Part shown: piece after piece, positions 1 through 6,573 of the stretch | Layout: every line of letters starts with the position of its first letter | Position numbering within the stretch: the first letter of the stretch is position 1 | Assembly (NCBI GenBank): GCA_934667465.1 | Contig: CAKUMG010000035.1 | Span: 1 to 15,969 of the forward strand | DNA from: an uncultured Actinoplanes sp. | GTDB taxonomy: Bacteria > Actinomycetota > Actinomycetes > Mycobacteriales > Micromonosporaceae | Length of the DNA: 15,969 nucleotides | Reading direction: 5' to 3' | Translations under genes and position numbers: made by a program | Notes under the pieces: model-generated | What the model saw: the letters and a program-made list of their open reading frames with translations, nothing else | Database searches by the model: none | What the model was told of the DNA's origin: nothing

Positions 1-695
1 TGGTCACCCTGCCCAAGGTCAGCGGCCCGCCGCAGGTCGCCGCGATGGCCGCGCTCTGCGACCGGCTGGAGCAGGCGTACGGGCTCGCCCCCCGCACCCT
101 GCGCTTCGAGATCCAGATCGAGCTGCCCGCGGCGGTGCTCGGCGCCGGCGGGGAGGCCACGGTCGCCCGGCTCCTCACCGCCGCCGAGGGCCGCTGCACC
201 GGGCTGCACTACGGCACCTACGACTACAGCGCCGCCGCCGGGATCGCCGCGGCCCACCAGGCGATGGACCACCCGGTCGCCGACTACGCCAAGGCGGTCA
301 TGCAGGCGGCGGCGGCAGGCACCGGCGTGCGCCTCTCCGACGGCTCCACCAACGTCCTGCCGCTCGGCACCGACGTGGCCGTGCACGAGGCGTGGGCCCT
401 GCACCACCGCCTCGTGCGCCGCTCGCTGGAACGCGGCTTCTACCAGGGCTGGGATCTGCACCCGGCCCAGCTCCCGACCCGCTTCGCCGCCACCTACGCG
501 TTCTTCGCCGACGGCATGGACGCCGCGACCCAGCGTCTGCGCCGCTATCTCGACCGCCGGTCCGGCGGCATCCTCGACGAGCCGGCCACCGCCCGCGCGC
601 TGGCGACCTACCTGCTGCGCGGCCTGGACTGCGGCGCGCTGGCGCCGGGAGACGTCACCTTCACCCGGGAGGAGCTGCGCGCCCTGTCCCGCTGA
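1..695 (+). CDS. DUF6986 aldolase/citrate-lyase-like protein, 3' part (5' end outside window)
   Basis: The frame is open from base 3 and ends at TGA 693-695; the true start lies left of the window. Visible features fit the CitE/HpcH aldolase TIM-barrel family as seen in DUF6986 proteins: an acidic strand (RFEIQIELP), a second strand (LHYGTYDYS) and a late GWDLHPAQLPTRFA stretch resembling the IHPxQ element of CitE-type enzymes. These enzymes usually bind a divalent metal and make or break C-C bonds in 2-oxo acid or acyl-CoA substrates; the substrate of this group is not known to me. It lies 48 bp upstream of allantoinase on the same strand, so a role in handling glyoxylate or ureidoglycolate from allantoin breakdown is a reasonable inference. 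The allantoinase gene has its own promoter, so the two need not be strictly cotranscribed. Family assignment is fairly secure; function is not. Confidence 0.8.
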   Translation, partial: VTLPKVSGPPQVAAMAALCDRLEQAYGLAPRTLRFEIQIELPAAVLGAGGEATVARLLTAAEGRCTGLHYGTYDYSAAAGIAAAHQAMDHPVADYAKAVMQAAAAGTGVRLSDGSTNVLPLGTDVAVHEAWALHHRLVRRSLERGFYQGWDLHPAQLPTRFAATYAFFADGMDAATQRLRRYLDRRSGGILDEPATARALATYLLRGLDCGALAPGDVTFTREELRALSR

Positions 696-731
696 TGCGC
701 TTTTCGTAGTCGATCGGTAACGGAGGGCGGT

Positions 732-743
732 TAGGCTCCGAAC
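732..743 (+). promoter_or_regulatory. leaderless-type promoter -10 of allantoinase
   Basis: TAGGCT (732-737) is followed by 6 nt and then ATG 744. This places the expected transcription start on the start codon. The only purine-rich stretch (GGAGGG, 722-727) is 16 nt from the ATG, too far for a ribosome site. No clear -35 is visible. Confidence 0.55.
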
Positions 744-2057
744 ATGGTCGATCTCGTCGTGCGGTCCCGGCGGGCCGTCACCCCGGGCGGGGTGCGCCCG
801 GCCGCCGTCTCGGTCCGGGCCGGGACGATCGTGGCGATCGACGGGTACGACGCGGAGGTGCCCGCCGCCGACGACGTGGACCTGGGCGACCTGGCGCTGC
901 TGCCCGGGCTCGTCGACACGCACGTGCACGTCAACGAGCCCGGGCGCACCGAGTGGGAGGGCTTCGCGAGCGCGACCCGGGCGGCCGCCGCCGGCGGGGT
1001 CACCGCGATCGTGGACATGCCGCTCAACAGCCTGCCGCCCACGGTCACCGCGGACGCGCTCGCGATCAAGCAGGCCGCCGCGCGCGGGCAGATCCACGTC
1101 GACGTCGGCTTCTGGGGCGGCGCGATCCCCGGCAACGTGCCCGACCTGCCCGCCCTGCACGCCGCCGGGGTGTTCGGGTTCAAGGCCTTCCTCGCCGACT
1201 CCGGGGTGCCCGAGTTCGCCCCGCTGAGCACGGACCAGCTGGCGCAGGCGCTCGCCGCCGTCGACGCGCGCTTCGTCGTGCACGCCGAGGACCCGGACCA
1301 CCTGCACGCGGCCGCCGCCTCCCCGGCGTACGCGGACTTCCTCGCCTCCCGCCCGCCCGACGCCGAGCACGCGGCCGTGGCGACCGCGATCGCCGCCGCC
1401 CGCAAGGCCGGCGCCCGGGTCCACATCCTGCACCTCTCCGCCGCCTCGGCCCTGCCCCTGATCGCCGCCGCCCGCGCCGACGGGGTCCGGGTGACCGCCG
1501 AGACGTGCCCGCACTATCTGACCCTCGACGCCGCCGCGATCCCGGCCGGGGCCACCGAGTTCAAGTGCTGCCCGCCGATCCGCGACGCCGCCAACCGCGA
1601 CCTGCTCTGGCGGGCGCTCGCCGACGGCGTGATCAGTTGCGTCGTGAGCGACCACTCGCCCTGCACGCCCGACCTCAAACGCCGGGACACCGGGGACTTC
1701 GCCGCGGCATGGGGCGGCATCGCCTCGGTGCAGCTGGGGCTGCCGGTGATCTGGACGGCGGCCCGGGAGCGCGGTCACACGCTCGCCGACGTCGTGGACT
1801 GGATGGCCCGCCGCCCCGCCGACCTGGCCGGGCTCACCGCCAAGGGCCGGCTCGCGGTGGGCGCCGACGCCGACCTGGTCGCCTTCGATCCCGGCGCCGC
1901 GTTCACCGTCGACCCGGACCGGTTGCACCACCGCAACCCCGTGACGCCGTACGCGGGGATGACCTTGACCGGTCTGGTCCGCACCACGTGGCTGCGCGGC
2001 CGCATCGTGACCGGCGACGCACCGCACGGCCGCTTCCTCACCCGGGAGGACTCCTGA
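744..2057 (+). CDS. allB: allantoinase
   Basis: Hydrolyses the ring of (S)-allantoin to allantoate in the cytoplasm, the first dedicated step of allantoin use. At 437 aa it has normal family length. The amidohydrolase metal-site residues are all present: H60 and H62 ([17 protein letters not shown]), K147 (GFKAF, the lysine that is carbamylated in the family), H180 (VVHAED), H230 (ILHLSAAS) and D303 (SDHSP). ATG 744 is supported by a -10 hexamer 6 nt upstream and by the normal N-terminal strand before the metal motif. The stop TGA shares its last base with the ATG of the allantoicase gene, so the two are translationally coupled. Dihydropyrimidinase or hydantoinase is the main alternative; the [13 protein letters not shown] signature and the allantoicase neighbour favour allantoinase. 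In Streptomyces such genes are controlled by the IclR-type repressor AllR; no such gene lies in this window. Confidence 0.95.
   Translation: MVDLVVRSRRAVTPGGVRPAAVSVRAGTIVAIDGYDAEVPAADDVDLGDLALLPGLVDTHVHVNEPGRTEWEGFASATRAAAAGGVTAIVDMPLNSLPPTVTADALAIKQAAARGQIHVDVGFWGGAIPGNVPDLPALHAAGVFGFKAFLADSGVPEFAPLSTDQLAQALAAVDARFVVHAEDPDHLHAAAASPAYADFLASRPPDAEHAAVATAIAAARKAGARVHILHLSAASALPLIAAARADGVRVTAETCPHYLTLDAAAIPAGATEFKCCPPIRDAANRDLLWRALADGVISCVVSDHSPCTPDLKRRDTGDFAAAWGGIASVQLGLPVIWTAARERGHTLADVVDWMARRPADLAGLTAKGRLAVGADADLVAFDPGAAFTVDPDRLHHRNPVTPYAGMTLTGLVRTTWLRGRIVTGDAPHGRFLTREDS
2044..2050 (+). promoter_or_regulatory. ribosome binding site of allantoicase
   Basis: GGGAGGA lies 6 nt before ATG 2057, inside the end of the allantoinase gene. 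It fixes the allantoicase start and rejects the very long upstream extension of the same frame (open from 953), which is antiparallel shadow coding within allantoinase. Confidence 0.75.
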
Positions 2058-3058
2058 TGGAAGACTTCACCCGCCTGCCCGACCTCGCCTCGCGGCTCTT
2101 CTCCGGCGGGGTGGTCCACGCCAACGACGAGTTCTTCGCCGCCGCCGACCACCTGGTGGACCCGGCTGCGCCGGTCTTCGCGCCGCGGACGTTCGGGCAC
2201 AAGGGCCAGGTGTACGACGGCTGGGAGACCCGCCGGCGGCGTGAGCCCGGCCACGACACGGCCATCGTCCGGCTCGGTGCCCCCGGCGTGGTGCACGGCG
2301 TCGACATCGACACCGCGTTCTTCACCGGCAACTTCCCGCCGGCCGCCTCGGTGGACGGCTGCGCGATCGACGGCTACCCCGACGCCGCCCAGCTGCTCGG
2401 CGCGGAGTGGGTGCCGCTGGTCCGGCGCTCGCCGCTGGCCGGCGACAGCCAGAACCTGTTCGCTGTCGACGCCCGCCAGCGCCTGACCCACGTGCGGCTG
2501 AACATCTATCCCGACGGCGGGGTCGCGCGGCTGCGCGTACACGGCGAGGTCGTTCCCGACCCGGCCCTGCTGCCCAGCATCTTCGACGTCGCCGCGGCCG
2601 AGCACGGCGCCCGCATCGCGGGATGCAGCAACATGTTCTACGGGCACCCGCAACACATGATCAATCCCGGTCAGGCGCGCTCCATGGGCGACGGCTGGGA
2701 GACGTCGCGGCGGCGCGACGACGGCAACGACTGGGTCCTGATCCAGCTGGCCGCGCCCGCCGTCGTCGAACTGGCCGAACTGGACACCAGCCACTTCAAG
2801 GGCAACGCGCCGGGCAGCGCCACGCTGCGCGGCATCGACGCGCGCACCGGGCTGCTCGACGACCCGGACGACTGGTTCGAGCTGCTGCCACAGATCCGCT
2901 TGAACCCGGACACGCGGCATCGCTTCCCGGTCCCGGTGGTGCCGCCCGCCACCCACGTCCGCCTGGACATCTTCCCCGACGGGGGGATGGCGAGACTGCG
3001 GCTGTACGGGCGTGCGGACGGGCCGGCGCTGCGGGCGCGCTACGAGGCGACGACCTGA
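2057..3058 (+). CDS. alc: allantoicase
   Basis: Hydrolyses allantoate to ureidoglycolate plus urea, the step after allantoinase. The 333-aa protein consists of two tandem allantoicase repeats (about residues 17-165 and 188-319), as in the known family. The repeats are visible as YDGWETRRRREPGHD / GDGWETSRRRDDGND, as DTAFFTGNFPP / DTSHFKGNAPG, and as HVRLNIYPDGGVARLR / HVRLDIFPDGGMARLR. The start is ATG 2057, overlapping the allantoinase stop by one base with a good ribosome site in front. No ureidoglycolate-processing gene or urease gene follows directly; the next gene is an unrelated phosphotransferase with its own promoter. The upstream DUF6986 enzyme is therefore the only local candidate for using the product. 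Identification is very secure. Confidence 0.96.
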   Translation: MEDFTRLPDLASRLFSGGVVHANDEFFAAADHLVDPAAPVFAPRTFGHKGQVYDGWETRRRREPGHDTAIVRLGAPGVVHGVDIDTAFFTGNFPPAASVDGCAIDGYPDAAQLLGAEWVPLVRRSPLAGDSQNLFAVDARQRLTHVRLNIYPDGGVARLRVHGEVVPDPALLPSIFDVAAAEHGARIAGCSNMFYGHPQHMINPGQARSMGDGWETSRRRDDGNDWVLIQLAAPAVVELAELDTSHFKGNAPGSATLRGIDARTGLLDDPDDWFELLPQIRLNPDTRHRFPVPVVPPATHVRLDIFPDGGMARLRLYGRADGPALRARYEATT

Positions 3059-3063
3059 GGCGC

Positions 3064-3089
3064 GTGTCCACAGTCCAGAGTTGTCCACA
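3064..3089 (+). promoter_or_regulatory. two directly repeated DnaA-box-like 9-mers
   Basis: GTGTCCACA (3064-3072) and TTGTCCACA (3081-3089) are in the same orientation, 17 bp start to start. TTGTCCACA equals the DnaA-box form favoured in Streptomyces-type actinomycetes; the other copy differs at one base. They sit in the 73-bp gap between allantoicase and the phosphotransferase gene, upstream of its -10. DnaA binding is an inference from sequence alone. Confidence 0.45.
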
Positions 3090-3119
3090 GGCTCGATCGC
3101 ACAGATCGGCGGCGGGCGC

Positions 3120-3131
3120 TACCTTCTCCGC
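3120..3131 (+). promoter_or_regulatory. leaderless-type promoter -10 of the phosphotransferase gene
   Basis: TACCTT (3120-3125) is followed by 6 nt and then GTG 3132. There is no Shine-Dalgarno in the gap. The element decides for GTG 3132 over upstream in-frame starts, which would lie inside allantoicase. Confidence 0.5.
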
Positions 3132-4322
3132 GTGACTCGGATCGTGACTCTGGTGCTCGCCGACGAGGCGGGCGACGTGCTCGGCGCGCTCCCGCCGTTC
3201 GAGGCCGCCGTTCCCTGGTGGCAGGAGGCGGGCGACGTGGTGGCGGCCGCCCGCGAGCTGCACGGCGCCGAGGTGACCGTGCTGCGCCTGCTCGCGGCGG
3301 AGCGGCCCTTCCCGCCGGGCGGGGCGGTGACCTACCTGGCGCAGGTGCACGGTGCGGTGCCCGCGCTCGCCCCCGCGCAGGCCCTCCCCGACCCGGACCC
3401 GTTGCGGGCGCCGTGGGCGGTGCCGGGCGGGCCGGCCGCGTCGATCGCGTGGGCCACGTCGGTGCTCGGCCGCGACGACGTGGTGGCGGTCCAGCAGCGC
3501 ACGTGGAACCTGTCGGCGCTGTGGCGGCTGGAGGCGGGCGGCGCGCCCGTCGCGTGGCTCAAGCAGGTGCCGCCGTGGCTGGGTCACGAGACGGCGGTGC
3601 TGCGCCTGGTCGCCGCGGTGGAGCCGGCCCTGGTGCCGCGGGTGCTGGCCGCCGGTGACGCGGGCCGGGAGCTGCTGGCCCACGTGCCGGGCGAGGATCG
3701 GTACGGCGCCGGCGTGGATCTGTGCGCCGCGGTGGCCCGCAGCTTCCACCGGCTGCAGGTGCACTTCGCCGGGCGCACGGGGGAGCTGCTCGCGGCCGGG
3801 GTGCCGGACCGGCGCGCCGAGGCCGACCGGCTCACCCGGGCCGCGGAGCCGTGGCTCGACGAGATCGAAGGGCTGGCCGACCTGATCGACGAGCTGCCCG
3901 CGCGCCTCGCCGCGGCCCGGGCGTGCGGGGTGCCGGAGACGCTCGTGCACGGCGACCTGCACCCGGGCAACGTGCGCGAGTCCGCGGGGCGGCAGGTGAT
4001 CGTGGACTGGGGCGATTCCGTGGTGGGGCACCCGGCGTACGACATCCTGCGCCTCACCGAACACCTCCCCGTGCCCGACGGCGAGGCGCTGATCGACCAG
4101 TGGGCCGGGTGGTGGTGCGAGGCCGAGCCGTCGTCCGATCCCGGGACGGCGGTGGAGCTGCTGCGTCCCGTGGTGGCGCTGCGCCAGGCCGCCGTCTACC
4201 AGGAGTTCGTGGACCGCATCGAGCGCACCGAGCGGCCCTACCACGAGGCCGACATCCCCGAGCGGCTCGGCGCGGCCGTCGAGGCGGCGCGGCCCGGATG
4301 GGGAGGTGAATCCGCGGGGTGA
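3132..4322 (+). CDS. APH-family phosphotransferase with an extra N-terminal domain
   Basis: A kinase-fold small-molecule phosphotransferase of 396 aa. The C-terminal two thirds (about residues 120-390) carry the aminoglycoside/choline kinase hallmarks. These are a probable ATP-site lysine K144 (AWLKQV), the catalytic loop HGDLHPGNV with H273, D275 and N280, and the metal-binding D292 in VDWGD, followed by GHPAYDI. About 110 residues precede the kinase domain; they include PWWQEAGDVVAAARELHG and may be a degenerate Nudix-like or other alpha/beta module, without a full Nudix box. GTG 3132 is chosen because a -10 hexamer lies 6 nt upstream and because earlier starts overlap allantoicase. The stop (4320-4322) overlaps a possible GTG start of the next gene. 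The substrate cannot be read from the sequence; nothing here shows that it confers antibiotic resistance. Confidence 0.85.
   Translation: MTRIVTLVLADEAGDVLGALPPFEAAVPWWQEAGDVVAAARELHGAEVTVLRLLAAERPFPPGGAVTYLAQVHGAVPALAPAQALPDPDPLRAPWAVPGGPAASIAWATSVLGRDDVVAVQQRTWNLSALWRLEAGGAPVAWLKQVPPWLGHETAVLRLVAAVEPALVPRVLAAGDAGRELLAHVPGEDRYGAGVDLCAAVARSFHRLQVHFAGRTGELLAAGVPDRRAEADRLTRAAEPWLDEIEGLADLIDELPARLAAARACGVPETLVHGDLHPGNVRESAGRQVIVDWGDSVVGHPAYDILRLTEHLPVPDGEALIDQWAGWWCEAEPSSDPGTAVELLRPVVALRQAAVYQEFVDRIERTERPYHEADIPERLGAAVEAARPGWGGESAG
4302..4309 (+). promoter_or_regulatory. strong Shine-Dalgarno-like site at end of the phosphotransferase gene
   Basis: GGAGGTGA, a near-complete anti-SD match, lies 9 nt before GTG 4319, which overlaps the phosphotransferase stop in a GTGA arrangement. 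It could drive a 13-residue-longer form of the methyltransferase by coupled translation, besides the leaderless start at 4358. Confidence 0.4.
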
Positions 4323-4345
4323 GGGCGGATCCGGCCCGGGCGCCC

Positions 4346-4357
4346 TACGGTGGAGGC
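4346..4357 (+). promoter_or_regulatory. leaderless-type promoter -10 of the methyltransferase gene
   Basis: TACGGT (4346-4351) is followed by 6 nt and then GTG 4358. GGAGG at 4352-4356 is only 1 nt from the GTG, too close to serve as its ribosome site, so a leaderless start fits better. Confidence 0.5.
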
Positions 4358-5461
4358 GTGACTGACCTGCGGCGGCGGTTCGTGGCCGAGATCGAGCGGG
4401 GGACGGGCGCGCTGCCGCCCGCCCTGGCCGGGGCGTTCGCGGCGGTGCCCCGGGAGGCGTTCGTGGCCGGGGGGTTCCAGCGGCGCGACGGCGGGTGGGT
4501 GAGCCCGGGCGGCGACGGGTTCCTCGACGCGGTCTACCGGGACGACGTGCTCGTCACGAAGCTCGACGGCGGGGTCCCGGTCAGCTCGTCGAGCCAGCCC
4601 TCGCTGATGGCGCTCATGCTGGCGGCGCTGGAGGTGGGGCCCGGCGACCGGGTGCTGGAGATCGGCGCGGGCACGGGCTACAACGCCGCGCTGCTGCGCG
4701 CGCTGGGCGCCTCGGTGACCACTGTGGACGTACAGGAGGACGTCGCCGCGCGGGCGCGGGACGCCCTGGAGAGCGCGGGGATCGACGGCGTCCGGGTGCT
4801 GACCGGGGACGGCTACGAGGGTGCGCCGGGCGAGCGCTTCGACCGGGCGATCGTGACGGTCGGGGTCGCGGGCGTGTCACCGCGCTGGCTCGCGCATACG
4901 GGCCCGGGGCCGCTGATCGTGCCGGTGGAGCACGCCGGGACGCACCCGGTGCTGGCCGTGCGCGGCGGACCGGAGGGCGGGGTCACCGCGTCGGTCGTGT
5001 GCCCGTCGGGCTTCATGAGCGCCGCCGGCCCGCTGCTCGCCCGGCACCCGCGCAGCCACCCGGGCATCGCGCCGCTGGGCGCCCTCGACAGGTTCGCCGA
5101 GACCGCCCCGGCACGCTGGCCCGAGCCCCTGGACTCGCTGCGCTACCGGGACCTCTGGTACGCGGCAGGCGTCTGGCACGCCCGCGCCACCCACGGTGGC
5201 GTCCGGGGGCAGTCCTCCACCTTCCTCACCCTGCTCGACGACGCCGGCACCGGCGGCGCGGCCATCCTCCCGGACGGCTCGATCCTCGCGGGCGGCGCCG
5301 AGGCCGCCCGCTGGACCGGCGAGGCGACCGAGATCCTCGACCGCTGGGAGTCCGCGGGTCACCCGGCTATGCAGTCCTGGCACATCACCCTCGAGTCCAC
5401 GGCCGACCCCGCCACCCCGATCTGGTTCCCCGCCACCTGGACCCTCACCCCACCCGCCTGA
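4358..5461 (+). CDS. PCMT-type SAM-dependent methyltransferase
   Basis: Protein-L-isoaspartate O-methyltransferase-like enzyme of 367 aa. The SAM-binding glycine motif is VLEIGAGTGYNAALL (about residues 99-113). The family's upstream motif is seen as YRDDVLVTKL and SSSSQPSLMALML (about 60-88), with PREAFV near residue 31 resembling the N-terminal PR-x-F-V element. Typical bacterial Pcm is about 210-230 aa, so about 140 C-terminal residues are extra. The long form resembles actinobacterial PCMT homologues, some of which act in peptide (RiPP) maturation. No precursor peptide, ATP-grasp or lanthipeptide enzyme is visible nearby, so protein repair or an unknown methyl acceptor are equally open. 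The start is ambiguous: GTG 4358 (leaderless -10) is preferred, GTG 4319 (coupled, strong SD) is the alternative. The same frame continues after its stop into a hydrolase remnant. Confidence 0.82.
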   Translation: MTDLRRRFVAEIERGTGALPPALAGAFAAVPREAFVAGGFQRRDGGWVSPGGDGFLDAVYRDDVLVTKLDGGVPVSSSSQPSLMALMLAALEVGPGDRVLEIGAGTGYNAALLRALGASVTTVDVQEDVAARARDALESAGIDGVRVLTGDGYEGAPGERFDRAIVTVGVAGVSPRWLAHTGPGPLIVPVEHAGTHPVLAVRGGPEGGVTASVVCPSGFMSAAGPLLARHPRSHPGIAPLGALDRFAETAPARWPEPLDSLRYRDLWYAAGVWHARATHGGVRGQSSTFLTLLDDAGTGGAAILPDGSILAGGAEAARWTGEATEILDRWESAGHPAMQSWHITLESTADPATPIWFPATWTLTPPA

Positions 5462-5536
5462 CCCCCGCCTGCCCCGCCTCGACCTGCCCGGTCTCTCGCC
5501 GGCTCATCGCCCCGAGCCGGGCCCCCGCGGGCGACT

Positions 5537-5929
5537 GAGAGCTTCTTCCGCGAGGTGTTCGACGAGATCCTGACGCGTCTGGGCCTGGGAGCCGTCCCCG
5601 CCCTGCCCGTCCCCGATCCGGCGCTGACCCTCGACCCCTCCCGCTACGTGGGCTTCTACGAGCGTCCCGGCACGCGGTACGAGGTGGCGGCCGAGGGCGG
5701 GGCGCTGCACCTGCTCCTGGATCTCGACCCGGAGCAGGCGGCGGTCCTGGGGCGGCCGGAGCGGCTGCGCTACGACCTGGTGCCGGTGAGCGGGACGCAC
5801 TTCCTGCTGCCGCCGGTGCATCCCCTGGAGGACACCCAGACCGCGGCGATCTATGACTTCGCGGACGGTGCGGCGCGGTATCTGCACATCAATGCGCGGG
5901 TGCACCCGCGGAGTCAGGCGCGCAGGTAG
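5537..5929 (+). pseudogene. C-terminal remnant of a beta-lactamase-related serine hydrolase
   Basis: About 130 codons, ending at TAG 5927-5929, resemble the C-terminal lipocalin-like/DUF3471-type tail of class C beta-lactamase-family serine hydrolases. Signs are an ESFFREVFDEI helix, then LDPSRYVGFYERPGTRYEV, a hydrophobic strand and an ending of the type AARYLHINAR. The catalytic domain with SxxK and YxN motifs is absent. Upstream sequence (5462-5536) is Pro/Arg-rich, without resemblance to the family, and begins right after the methyltransferase stop in the same frame. GTG 5555 could start a 124-aa orphan product, but no ribosome site precedes it. The 3' end overlaps the end of the convergent response-regulator gene by 16 bp. 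Most likely a deletion remnant; a functional stand-alone tail protein is less likely. Confidence 0.65.
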
Positions 5930-6573
5930 GTGAGGACCGCGAGGACGCGGCGGTTGGTGTCCTCGGCCGGGGGGAGGTTGAGCTTGGCGAGGATGTTGCC
6001 GACGTGCTTGCCGACGGCCGCCTCGGTGACGTGCAGGCGGGCGGCGATGGCGGAGTTGGAGTGGCCCTCGGCGATCAGGGCCAGGACCGCGCGCTCGCGG
6101 GGGGAGAGGGGCGCCAGGGGGTCGTCGGGGCGGTGGATGAGGCGGCGGACGACCTCGGGGTCGACGATCGTGCCGCCGTCGGCGACCGCGTGCAGGGCGG
6201 CGGCGAACTCCTGGACGTCGGCGACCCGGTCCTTGAGCAGATAGCCGACCGCCTTGCCGTCGCCCGTGGCGAGCAGGGCCGTCGCGTAGTCGGCCTGGAC
6301 GTACTGGCTGAGCAGCACCGTGGGCAGCGTGGGGTCGATGCGGCGCAGCGCCACCGCGGCGCGCAGGCCCTCGTCGCGGTGACCGGGCGGCATGCGGATG
6401 TCGGTGAGCACCAGGTCGGGCCGGTGCTCGGCGACCACGGCGACCAGCGCCTCCGCGTCGCCCACCGCCGCGGCGACCTCGAAGCCGAACCGGGCCAGCA
6501 CGCCGGTCAGACCCTCGCGGAGCAGGACCCCGTCCTCGGCGATGACCACCCGGCGCCGGGTCACGGGTTGCAC
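5914..6573 (-). CDS. NarL/FixJ-type response regulator
   Basis: DNA-binding response regulator of 219 aa, the output half of the kinase/regulator pair. The receiver domain is about residues 7-125: acidic pocket ED at 13-14, phosphoacceptor D58 (LTDIRMP), S89 in the Thr/Ser position, and K114 (YLLKD). A LuxR-type helix-turn-helix follows at about 155-215 (LSPRERAVLALIAEGHSN, then VTEAAVGKHVGNILAKL). GTG 6573 is used because GGAG lies 5 nt upstream; GTG 6564, overlapping the kinase stop in a GTGA arrangement, is the alternative. Either way it overlaps the kinase gene and is translationally coupled to it. The genomic target is not known. The inverted repeats upstream of the kinase gene are candidate autoregulatory sites, because regulators of this type usually bind short dyads as dimers. 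Confidence 0.93.
   Translation of the reverse strand: MQPVTRRRVVIAEDGVLLREGLTGVLARFGFEVAAAVGDAEALVAVVAEHRPDLVLTDIRMPPGHRDEGLRAAVALRRIDPTLPTVLLSQYVQADYATALLATGDGKAVGYLLKDRVADVQEFAAALHAVADGGTIVDPEVVRRLIHRPDDPLAPLSPRERAVLALIAEGHSNSAIAARLHVTEAAVGKHVGNILAKLNLPPAEDTNRRVLAVLTYLRA

Noticed and set aside
953..2056. Long in-frame extension upstream of allantoicase, giving a 701-residue frame
   Set aside because: It lies inside the well-supported allantoinase gene in another frame and is Arg/Pro/Gly-rich low-complexity shadow coding; ATG 2057 with its ribosome site is the true start.
3059..3131. Chromosomal replication origin at the DnaA-box-like pair
   Set aside because: Only two boxes in a 73-bp gap, with none of the usual origin genes and no AT-rich unwinding region.
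4358..5461. RiPP biosynthesis locus around the PCMT-like methyltransferase
   Set aside because: No precursor peptide, ATP-grasp, lanthipeptide synthetase or transporter gene is visible on either side.
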